Below, piece after piece: positions 1 through 5,649 of a stretch of DNA of 6,769 bases. The stretch's first letter is position 1; each line of letters begins with the position of its first letter. Position numbers and translations under genes: made by a program. Source of the DNA: Acidobacteriota bacterium (lineage in GTDB: Bacteria; Acidobacteriota; Terriglobia; Acidiferrales; UBA7541); assembly GCA_003131705.1 (NCBI GenBank), contig PKUY01000107.1, positions 1-6,769 of the forward strand, written 5' to 3'. The notes under the pieces are model-generated. The model worked only from the letters and a program-made list of their open reading frames with translations, ran no database searches and was not told where the DNA came from.

Positions 1-119
1 TCCTCGGGCCTACTCGGCGGCGAGCGCCCCTATGCCTATGATGGGGCTGCCTCTCCGCGACTTTCGCTGACAACACCCAGAGCGCCTTTGTAGGCGCCTG
101 TCTGCAAGGGGTATTCCCA
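1..119. other. Leader and gene-free left edge
   Basis: No complete gene is visible here. Two plus-strand frames are open from the left edge: one reads 22 residues and stops at 68-70, the other stops at 91-93. Either could be the tail of an upstream gene, but the stretch is too short to recognise. A TATGAT hexamer at 37-42 resembles a -10 box without a convincing -35, so it is weak promoter evidence. A hairpin (78-104) and an AAGGGG ribosome binding site (106-111) precede the first gene. Confidence 0.4.
78..104 (+). promoter_or_regulatory. Hairpin immediately before the ribosome binding site
   Basis: GCGCC at 82-86 pairs with GGCGC at 93-97 around a six-base loop. CAGA at 78-81 can pair with TCTG at 101-104 across a three-base bulge, giving about nine base pairs in total. 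There is no following T-run, so it is not a standard intrinsic terminator. It ends two bases before the AAGGGG site of the acyl ligase fusion, so it could affect ribosome access or be the 3' end of an upstream transcript. Function is inference. Confidence 0.3.
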
Positions 120-2699
120 ATGCGCACCTGGATGAGCGAAACTCGGGAAGCCATGGCCCGCGAATCCCTCCTCGAATACTTCGAAAAAACTTCGCGCCCG
201 TCGAACGAGATCGCGGTGGTCTGGCGGCGCGGGTACCGCACGATCCGGTGGTCGTACGCAGAGCTGTTCGGCGCCGGAACGCAATTTGCGTTGGAGCTGA
301 GGAGTCGCGGCATCGAAAAGGGCGACCGCGTCCTGCTCTGGGGAGAGAACTCTGGCGAGTGGGTCGCTGCGTTTCTCGGATGCCTGTTTCACGGCGCGGT
401 TTCCGTTCCCATGGATGTAACCGCCGACAAATCCTTCGCGCAGCGCGTGTCGCATCAAGCTGGTGTGCGCCTGGCGGTCCTGGGACGTGGTTTGCCGTCG
501 GTTGACCTGGCATCTGCCACAGTTTGCGTCGAAGATTTTTTCGAGACGGCGAGCAGAAGGTCCGCGGATGCTTTCGCGCCCGTCGCAGCCGCACGTACCG
601 ATCCCGTTGAAATCGTCTTCACCTCTGGAACCACCGCCGAACCGCGCGGTGTCGTCCTGACCCACGCAAACATTCTCGCCAATCTCCAGCCCATCGAGAA
701 AGAAATCAAGCTATATCGCCGTTACGAGCAGTTTTTCCATCCGCTTCGCTTCCTCGACCTTTTGCCGCTCAGCCACGTATTTGGGCAGTTGCTGGGCATT
801 TTTCTGCCGCAGATCCTGGGTGCCACCTCGGTGTTTCTCGACACGCTCAATCCCGCCGAAGTGGTGCGCGCGATTCGCAAGGAACGAGTCTCCGTGCTCG
901 TTACCGTCCCTCGCCTCATCGAATCGTTACGGGATCATATCGAACGCGATCTTGCTTCACGCGGCCGAGTCGAAAAATTCCAGCGGACTTTCCAGGCGGC
1001 CGAGGGCGAACATTTCCTGAAGCGCTGGTGGCGATTCCGTGCGATTCGCCGCAGCTTCGGCTGGAGGTTTCTTGCGATTATTTCAGGTGGCGCTGCGCTC
1101 CCGCTGGCTGCCGAGAAATTCTGGACGCGCCTCGGCTATGCCGTGATTCAAGGGTACGGCCTCACGGAAACCACCTCGCTCGTCAGCCTGAACCATCCCT
1201 TCCGCCTGGGAAGTGGCTCGATCGGCAAAGCGATGCCCGGCCTGGAGGTCAAACTTTCCGAAGAGGGCGAAATTCTCGTGCGCGGTGAAAATGTTGCCTC
1301 GGGATATTGGAAGAGCGATGGCGTTGCGTCGGTGCTCGACGCAGACGGATGGTTTCACACAGGGGACATCGGCGAACGCGACGAAGCTGGCAACTTCTAT
1401 TTCAAGGGCCGCCGGAAAAACGTAATCGTCACGCCTGAGGGTTTGAACGTTTACCCGGAGGATCTGGAACTGGAGCTACGCAAGGAGTCCGGCGTGCGCG
1501 ATTGCGCTGTCGTCGGTCTCGACCGCGATGGAAATGCCGAGCCGTGCGCCGTGCTGCTACTGCGAGATGCGCCTGCCGACATGAATGCAAATGCCGCTGC
1601 AATCGTGCAGCGCGCTAATGGGCGGCTCGCACCGTTCCAGCAGATGCGCCAGTGGCTCGTCTGGCCTGACAAAGATTTTCCGCGCACGCCAACGCAAAAA
1701 CCTCTCCTCGGACGCATCCGCGAAGCTGCCCAGGAACAACTAGCCAGTCCCAAGGCTGGCGCGGGGCCGGCAGCGGCCATTTCGGGCCCGCTGGCCGAAC
1801 TCTTCACGCGCATCACGCGCGGACGCGCGCTCCCGGACGATGCCGCATCGCTTCAGCTCAGCTCCGTTGAACGCGTTGAATTATTCAGCGCGCTCGAAGA
1901 CCGCTATCAAGTGGACTTGAGCGAAACCGAGTTCACCTCCGCGGATACGGTTAAATCCCTCGAGCGATTGGTTGACCAACCGCTCGCGAGCTCGCCCGCG
2001 TTTCATTATCCGCGCTGGCCGCAGAGCTGGCCCTTGCGAGTCCTCCGCGCGATAATTTTCAATCTGCTCGCTCGCCCCGCCATGCTGCTCCTCGCCTGGC
2101 CGCGCATACGAGGCCGCAAAAATCTTCGCGGCAGAAAAGGTCCCGTGCTGCTCGTCGCGAATCACGTCACCTATCTTGATCCCGCTTACATTCTTGAGGC
2201 ATTGCCGGGACGCTTGCGGCGCCGCCTCGCAGTCGCGATGGACGGCGAATTCCTCGAATCCATGCGGAATCCACCGCCCGGTACAGGATTTCTCGGCGGG
2301 GCGCTGGGCCGCATAAAATATTTCCTGCTTGTATCGATCTTCAATGTTTTTCCGTTACCGCGCCGCGCCGGCTTCCGCAAGAGTTTCGCTTTTGCAGGCG
2401 ATTTAATTGACCGCGGCTGGAGCGTGCTGGTTTTCCCGGAAGGAGAGCTGACGCGCGACGGGCGGATCGCGCCCTTCCGCGCAGGGATTGGCCTGCTGGC
2501 TACGAGACTCGGCGTGCCGGTCGTTCCCACTCATCTCGACGGTCTGTTTGACCGCAAGCAGGCGGGTAAAAGCTGGGCGCCCCCGGGCCACGTGAAGGTT
2601 TCCATCGGCGAGCCTGTTCGCTTCGGCGAAGCCGCCGCGGCCGAAGAGATCGCCCGCGACCTCGAGTGCCGCGTCGCCACCCTACCTGAGGGGACGTGA
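120..2699 (+). CDS. Acyl ligase - acyl carrier - PlsC acyltransferase fusion
   Basis: An 859-residue three-part lipid enzyme. Residues about 25-530 form an AMP-forming long-chain acyl ligase: P-loop FTSGTTAEPRG at 167-177, GYGLTET at 345-351, TGD at 414-416, GRRKN at 430-434, and a C-terminal PRTPTQK whose K527 matches the adenylation lysine. Residues about 548-625 resemble an acyl carrier domain; LSSVERVEL places the phosphopantetheine serine at S582. A hydrophobic stretch at about 641-660 likely touches the membrane and leads into a PlsC/LPLAT domain with NHVTYLD (H682, D687; the HX4D catalytic pair), FPEG at 772-775 and VPVVPTH at 799-805. The expected path is fatty acid plus ATP to acyl-AMP, then acyl-carrier, then transfer to a glycerolipid at the inner membrane face. 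The E. coli enzyme Aas has related parts in the opposite order and no internal carrier. ATG at 120 is chosen because AAGGGG lies eight bases upstream; ATGs at 132 and 153 have poorer sites. Fatty acid and acceptor are unknown. Confidence 0.9.
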   Translation: MRTWMSETREAMARESLLEYFEKTSRPSNEIAVVWRRGYRTIRWSYAELFGAGTQFALELRSRGIEKGDRVLLWGENSGEWVAAFLGCLFHGAVSVPMDVTADKSFAQRVSHQAGVRLAVLGRGLPSVDLASATVCVEDFFETASRRSADAFAPVAAARTDPVEIVFTSGTTAEPRGVVLTHANILANLQPIEKEIKLYRRYEQFFHPLRFLDLLPLSHVFGQLLGIFLPQILGATSVFLDTLNPAEVVRAIRKERVSVLVTVPRLIESLRDHIERDLASRGRVEKFQRTFQAAEGEHFLKRWWRFRAIRRSFGWRFLAIISGGAALPLAAEKFWTRLGYAVIQGYGLTETTSLVSLNHPFRLGSGSIGKAMPGLEVKLSEEGEILVRGENVASGYWKSDGVASVLDADGWFHTGDIGERDEAGNFYFKGRRKNVIVTPEGLNVYPEDLELELRKESGVRDCAVVGLDRDGNAEPCAVLLLRDAPADMNANAAAIVQRANGRLAPFQQMRQWLVWPDKDFPRTPTQKPLLGRIREAAQEQLASPKAGAGPAAAISGPLAELFTRITRGRALPDDAASLQLSSVERVELFSALEDRYQVDLSETEFTSADTVKSLERLVDQPLASSPAFHYPRWPQSWPLRVLRAIIFNLLARPAMLLLAWPRIRGRKNLRGRKGPVLLVANHVTYLDPAYILEALPGRLRRRLAVAMDGEFLESMRNPPPGTGFLGGALGRIKYFLLVSIFNVFPLPRRAGFRKSFAFAGDLIDRGWSVLVFPEGELTRDGRIAPFRAGIGLLATRLGVPVVPTHLDGLFDRKQAGKSWAPPGHVKVSIGEPVRFGEAAAAEEIARDLECRVATLPEGT

Positions 2700-2750
2700 C
2701 AAGTCCGCAAGTTCGCCCGCACCCGCTCGAATCGCTCCGTGCCTTCTGCG

Positions 2751-2778
2751 ATACAATTATGGGGTTCCCTTGGAGGGG
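2751..2778 (+). promoter_or_regulatory. Putative internal promoter and leader of the aminotransferase gene
   Basis: TACAAT at 2752-2757 matches five of six bases of the -10 consensus, but no clear -35 is seen at the usual spacing. Transcription from it would begin near 2764, just downstream of the preceding gene, and give a short leader that contains GGAGGGG at 2772-2778. A second TACAATT occurs before the dehydratase gene, which supports but does not prove promoter function. Confidence 0.35.
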
Positions 2779-2797
2779 TGCTTTCGGTGCAAATCCG

Positions 2798-3673
2798 ATG
2801 ATTCATCGCTTCGTATTTCACAACGACCGCCTGTTGCCGGTCGAGGACGTGCGGTTATCGCCCGGCCAATCGGGCCTGATGAACGGTTGGGGCCTCTTCA
2901 CTACGATCCGCATCATCGAAGGAATTCCTTTCGCCTTTGAACGCCACTGGAAGCGCCTTTCACGCGATGCCGAGAGGACGCACTGTCCTTTTCCGTTCGA
3001 AGAGGAAGCCGTTCGCGACCGTTTACTCGAAGTCTTGCACGCCAACGAGGTCTATGAGGGCTGCGCGCGAATCTACGTGATTCACAATCGGACCGGCATG
3101 TGGCGCAGCGATGAAGGATTTCCGGCAGCAGATCTGATTATCTATTCGACCGGTCTGCCCGCCTATAGCGAATCCCCGCGCCTGGCTGTGCAGGAGCATG
3201 GGCGTCATGCAGCTTCGCCGCTCGCCGGCGTGAAGGTCACATCGTGGCTCAACAATGTCTGGAATCTTCAGGAGGCGCAGCAAGCGGGATGGGATGAGGT
3301 CGTGCTGCTCAACGAGCGCGGCGAAGTCGCCGAATGTACCGCCGCCAATATCTTTTGTGTACGCGCAGGCCGTGTTGCCACGCCACCGCTCTCTTCAGGA
3401 TGCCTGGAAGGTGTTACTCGCGGGCTTGTCCTCGAGCTCGGTCCGCAGGTCGGAATATCGGTCGACGAGCGCACTCTGTTCCCCGATGATCTATATTCGG
3501 CCGACGAAGTTCTCATCTCTTCGACGAATCGCAACGTGATTGGCGTTGCCGAAATCAACGGTCACAAAATCGCCACCGCGTCGGGCCCGGTAGTGCAAAA
3601 GCTGGAAAAGTCTTTCGTCGCTTACGTCCGCGAATACGTGGAAGCGCGCACCGCCGCTCCCGGCAAGCGCTGA
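2798..3673 (+). CDS. Class IV PLP-dependent aminotransferase / aminodeoxychorismate lyase-like enzyme
   Basis: A cytosolic fold-type IV PLP enzyme of 291 residues, the usual length for this family (branched-chain aminotransferase, D-amino acid aminotransferase, PabC lyase). Visible landmarks are GLFTTIR near residue 32, the FERHWKRL segment, the PLP-lysine region VKVTSWLNN with K146, the GEVAECTAANIF block with E179 expected to contact the pyridine nitrogen, the GCLEGVTRG block, and SSTNRNV near the C-terminus for phosphate or substrate contacts. The motifs do not decide between amino-acid transamination and 4-amino-4-deoxychorismate lyase, so no symbol is given. ATG 2798 is preferred because the protein then begins as family members do. 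The frame is open back to a GTG at 2696 that would overlap the upstream stop by four bases, and there is an ATG at 2759; both would add residues not expected in the family. It follows the acyl ligase fusion on the same strand. Confidence 0.85.
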   Translation: MIHRFVFHNDRLLPVEDVRLSPGQSGLMNGWGLFTTIRIIEGIPFAFERHWKRLSRDAERTHCPFPFEEEAVRDRLLEVLHANEVYEGCARIYVIHNRTGMWRSDEGFPAADLIIYSTGLPAYSESPRLAVQEHGRHAASPLAGVKVTSWLNNVWNLQEAQQAGWDEVVLLNERGEVAECTAANIFCVRAGRVATPPLSSGCLEGVTRGLVLELGPQVGISVDERTLFPDDLYSADEVLISSTNRNVIGVAEINGHKIATASGPVVQKLEKSFVAYVREYVEARTAAPGKR

Positions 3674-3697
3674 CCCGGCCGCACTTCGTCTTCCGTT

Positions 3698-4237
3698 TTA
3701 GTGCGTGAAAAGTCCCGAAACGCCGATCGCCAGCCCCAAAATCCCAAGGATAAGCCCAAATCCCCAGAAGATTCGCTTGCGCGTTAGCAGCGTGATCGAG
3801 CAGATCACCAGCGCGGCCTCGAGCAACACTTCGCCAAGATCGAACCGGTCCGCGCGCCGCCCTTGGAGCTTCACTTCGTCCTCGGCCTTCCTGGCCTCGC
3901 CCTCGATGTCGTTTTGTTGATCGCGATACTTGTCGACTTCCTTTGCGTACTTGTCCTTGATTTTTGCGACCTGCTCGCTGTTCTGCAGTGAGAAGACGGA
4001 GACCTCGTCGAGAAAAAGTTCGTAGTTTCTGCGCCGTATGTCTTTCGCCTGGTAGTAGGCCCACTGGTCGGTCGCCTTCGTTTGCAACAGAATTTCCTCG
4101 GTGTGCGCGCGGTGCCCCAGCAGGGAAACCGCCGCAACCAGCACGGCGAAAATCGCCATCGTGACGGTCACGGGCGCTAGGCTGGCGTGGCTCGATCCTT
4201 CTTCAGCTTGTTCCTGGAGTTCCTGGAGTTCAGCCAT
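3698..4237 (-). CDS. DUF4337-like membrane protein with central coiled coil
   Basis: A 179-residue protein of unknown function. Predicted helices are at about 22-41, 133-152 and 156-176. Between the first two lies a strongly charged, heptad-like stretch (about 46-126) rich in K, E, D and Q, likely a coiled coil. The segment DQWAYYQAK (57-65) and RADRFDLGE (128-136) just before the second helix are typical of the DUF4337 family as I recall it; this needs a profile search. The start is ATG at 4235-4237 because GAGG lies eight bases upstream on this strand. A TTG at 4295-4297 would extend the frame by 20 residues but has no ribosome site and would run through an inverted repeat. It converges on the aminotransferase with a 24-base gap and is divergent from the dehydratase. 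Its cellular role is unknown; a scaffold or envelope role would be speculation. Confidence 0.8.
   Translation of the reverse strand: MAELQELQEQAEEGSSHASLAPVTVTMAIFAVLVAAVSLLGHRAHTEEILLQTKATDQWAYYQAKDIRRRNYELFLDEVSVFSLQNSEQVAKIKDKYAKEVDKYRDQQNDIEGEARKAEDEVKLQGRRADRFDLGEVLLEAALVICSITLLTRKRIFWGFGLILGILGLAIGVSGLFTH
4211..4228. repeat. Two perfect 9-base tandem units
   Basis: TTCCTGGAG occurs twice back to back. On the minus strand it encodes the repeated ELQ ELQ near the N-terminus of the DUF4337-like protein. A change in copy number would keep the frame, so an on/off switch is not expected. Confidence 0.8.
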
Positions 4238-4274
4238 TTCCCGATCCTCACTTTTGGGGGAACTTGTTACGCCC

Positions 4275-4302
4275 TTCTCTTGCGCGAGAACGTGCAAGAG
4301 AA
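4275..4302. promoter_or_regulatory. Perfect 9-bp inverted repeat in divergent intergenic region
   Basis: TTCTCTTGC at 4275-4283 is the exact reverse complement of GCAAGAGAA at 4294-4302, with a 10-base spacer. Read as plus-strand RNA the arms extend through one G-U and two G-C pairs to a 12-pair stem with an AGAA tetraloop. It lies 37 bases upstream of the minus-strand start (ATG at 4237) and about 100 bases upstream of the dehydratase start. No T-run follows, so a terminator is unlikely. The symmetry and spacing would suit a dimeric repressor or activator site, or a leader hairpin. Function is inference. Confidence 0.55.
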
Positions 4303-4340
4303 TACCAGAATCGGCTCGCCTCCGCCCACAGGCCGGCTAC

Positions 4341-4390
4341 CCTCGATTCGCCGTGTTCCGGTACAATTCACAGGAAAGCACGAATCGAGG
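4341..4390. promoter_or_regulatory. Perfect 10-bp inverted repeat flanking a -10-like box
   Basis: CCTCGATTCG at 4341-4350 is the exact reverse complement of CGAATCGAGG at 4381-4390. The arms are 40 bases apart centre to centre, close to four helical turns. A secondary TTCC (4356-4359) / GGAA (4373-4376) pair lies inside. The loop holds TACAAT at 4362-4367, and the right arm runs into the ribosome site. It could be a two-site operator acting through looping, or, if transcription starts further upstream, a hairpin that hides the ribosome site. Neither is shown. Confidence 0.5.
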
Positions 4391-4393
4391 AGG
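4362..4393 (+). promoter_or_regulatory. Putative -10 box and strong ribosome binding site of the dehydratase
   Basis: TACAAT at 4362-4367 matches five of six -10 consensus bases; the -35 position is not recognisable. GAGGAGG at 4387-4393 is a near-ideal Shine-Dalgarno sequence eight bases before ATG 4402 and settles that start. A start from the -10 box would give a leader of about 28 bases. Confidence 0.5.
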
Positions 4394-4401
4394 TTCATTT
4401 C

Positions 4402-4725
4402 ATGACGGATCTCGCCGGCAAAACGTGTGTCCCATGCCGCGGCGGAACGCCTCCGCTCGCCGGCCTGGAACTCCAGTCGCTAGCTAAAGAAGTGCCGCAA
4501 TGGAAGGTCGTGGACGGCCATCACATCACGCGCGCGTTTACGTTCCCGGATTTCCGCCAGGCTCTCGCGTTCGTGAATAAAGTCGGCGAGCTTGCCGAGG
4601 AGCAGGGACACCATCCGGACATCCTGCTCGCCTGGGGCAAGGCCGAAATCACCACGTGGACGCACAAAATCAACGGCCTAAGCGAAGGCGATTTCATCCT
4701 CGCCGCCAAGATCGACAACTTCTAG
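4402..4725 (+). CDS. phhB: Pterin-4a-carbinolamine dehydratase
   Basis: A 107-residue cytosolic enzyme of normal family length that dehydrates 4a-hydroxytetrahydrobiopterin, supporting recycling of the pterin cofactor of aromatic amino acid hydroxylases. The active-site set is present: H70-H71-P72 in EEQGHHPDI, and H88 in WTHKINGLSEGDF, corresponding to the paired and single histidines of characterised members. The N-terminal CVPCRGG (9-15) is a common start in one bacterial branch. ATG 4402 is fixed by GAGGAGG eight bases upstream; an open frame further upstream is not coding on this evidence. No phenylalanine hydroxylase or other pterin gene is visible in the window, so the partner pathway cannot be read from context; many bacteria carry this family without such a hydroxylase. 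It is divergent from the DUF4337-like gene and 83 bases before the rhomboid gene. Confidence 0.93.
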   Translation: MTDLAGKTCVPCRGGTPPLAGLELQSLAKEVPQWKVVDGHHITRAFTFPDFRQALAFVNKVGELAEEQGHHPDILLAWGKAEITTWTHKINGLSEGDFILAAKIDNF

Positions 4726-4772
4726 AGGAAAGGACGACTGCACCCGTTCGCAGTTTGAGAAGTGCTGCGTCT

Positions 4773-4801
4773 TTGACTCTGCCGCACCAAGGCCTTAAAC
4801 T
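4773..4801 (+). promoter_or_regulatory. Putative promoter of the rhomboid gene
   Basis: TTGACT at 4773-4778 and TAAACT at 4796-4801 are separated by exactly 17 bases, a reasonable housekeeping-type match. The predicted transcription start, near 4808, falls at the GTG start chosen for the rhomboid, which would make the message leaderless or nearly so. This depends on the start choice. Confidence 0.4.
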
Positions 4802-4808
4802 GAGAGCC

Positions 4809-5588
4809 GTGGGCTCTTTTTCGCGCGGCAACACTTACCGTTTCCAATGGCGCGGGCTCGTCCCACCCGCGATCAAGACGCTCCTAATCGCCTGCGCAGC
4901 GGTCTTTGTTTTCAAGACTTTCCTCGAAGTCGCTTTTCAGCCGCAAGTGGTGGGCGCTTTTTTCCATTATTTTGGTCTGGTTCCTTTTGCCGTCGTCCAC
5001 GGCTATATCTGGCAGCTCGGCACCTACATTTTTCTTCACGACTCGATCTGGCATCTGCTCTTCAATCTGCTTTTTCTCTGGATGTTCGGCAAGGATCTCG
5101 AGCTTACGTGGGGAAAGCGGAAGTTCTATTTTTACTTCTTTCTGTGCGGCATCGGCGCAGCGGTCATCAACGTTGCTGTGAAGGCGGTTCTGGCTGCATA
5201 CGGCATCGGCAGTTTGGTGACGGCACCCACCATCGGTGCTTCCGGTGCAATCTTTGGCGTTCTGATTGCCGCGGCTCTCGTCTTTCCCCATCAGCAGGTA
5301 TGGCTGATACCGTTTCCGGTGTCGATACCGATGAAGTTTTACGTCCTCATGATTGGCGCGATCGAGTTCTACTTCACGCTGGCAACCCCGGGTGACGGCG
5401 TCAGTCACGTCTGCCACCTCGGCGGCATGCTTGTCGGCTACCTCTATCTCCGCCGCGGTTCGTTCCTCTACAATTTCCGCAACGTTTTCACGGATTGGAA
5501 ACGTCGCAGGCTGCGCAAGAAATTTGAAGTCTACGACCGCGACCATCGCGACAAACCGCCGTCCCGCCCCGACAATTGGGTCAACTAG
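4809..5588 (+). CDS. Rhomboid family intramembrane serine protease
   Basis: A 259-residue polytopic inner-membrane protein that should cut transmembrane substrates within the bilayer. All key features are present: HDSIWHLLFN with H77, H82 and N86 (oxyanion region in the second core helix), the GASG motif with nucleophile S145, and SHVCHLGG with the dyad base H203, followed by the small-residue GxxxG-type packing of the last helix. A helix precedes the core (about 22-43), and a basic, charged cytosolic tail runs from about 218 to the end. The frame is open back to 4656 inside the dehydratase gene, but contains no ATG before residue 92. GTG 4809 is the best available start: the protein then begins shortly before the first helix, and a promoter-like pair ends just upstream. 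There is no good ribosome site, and TTG at 4755 or 4773 remains possible. Substrates are unknown. It converges on the M20 peptidase gene, 61 bases away. Confidence 0.88.
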   Translation: MGSFSRGNTYRFQWRGLVPPAIKTLLIACAAVFVFKTFLEVAFQPQVVGAFFHYFGLVPFAVVHGYIWQLGTYIFLHDSIWHLLFNLLFLWMFGKDLELTWGKRKFYFYFFLCGIGAAVINVAVKAVLAAYGIGSLVTAPTIGASGAIFGVLIAAALVFPHQQVWLIPFPVSIPMKFYVLMIGAIEFYFTLATPGDGVSHVCHLGGMLVGYLYLRRGSFLYNFRNVFTDWKRRRLRKKFEVYDRDHRDKPPSRPDNWVN

Positions 5589-5649
5589 AGATTAGAAAGT
5601 CCAGATAGGAAGAAAGCCGGCAGCGGCGCTGGATTTCCGGGCGGCTGGA

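Noticed and set aside
36..665. Long minus-strand open frames opposite the start of the acyl ligase
   Set aside because: Arg/Pro-rich low-information translations, as expected for shadows in GC-rich DNA; no ribosome site or motif.
3680..3705. CGCACT/AGTGCG inverted repeat as a terminator between convergent genes
   Set aside because: Six-base stem with a 14-base loop, overlapping the stop of the minus-strand gene; a poor match to an intrinsic terminator and plausible by chance.
3555..4064. Minus-strand open frame overlapping the DUF4337-like gene and the aminotransferase end
   Set aside because: Arginine-rich translation in another frame of two supported genes, with no domain.
4238..4297. TTG-start extension of the DUF4337-like protein to 4297
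   Set aside because: TTG has no ribosome site and the added 20 residues run through a perfect inverted repeat, while ATG 4237 has GAGG at eight bases.
5469..5475. TACAATT inside the rhomboid gene as a promoter
   Set aside because: It is explained by Tyr-Asn codons and no gene starts downstream on that strand.
4884..5546. Long open frame antisense to the rhomboid gene
   Set aside because: It is the mirror of a strongly supported gene with all catalytic motifs, and its own translation shows no recognisable domain.
5615..5646. GC-rich palindromes between the rhomboid and peptidase genes as a bidirectional terminator
   Set aside because: Only short stems (CAGC/GCTG, AGCCG/CGGCT) with no T-run on either strand.
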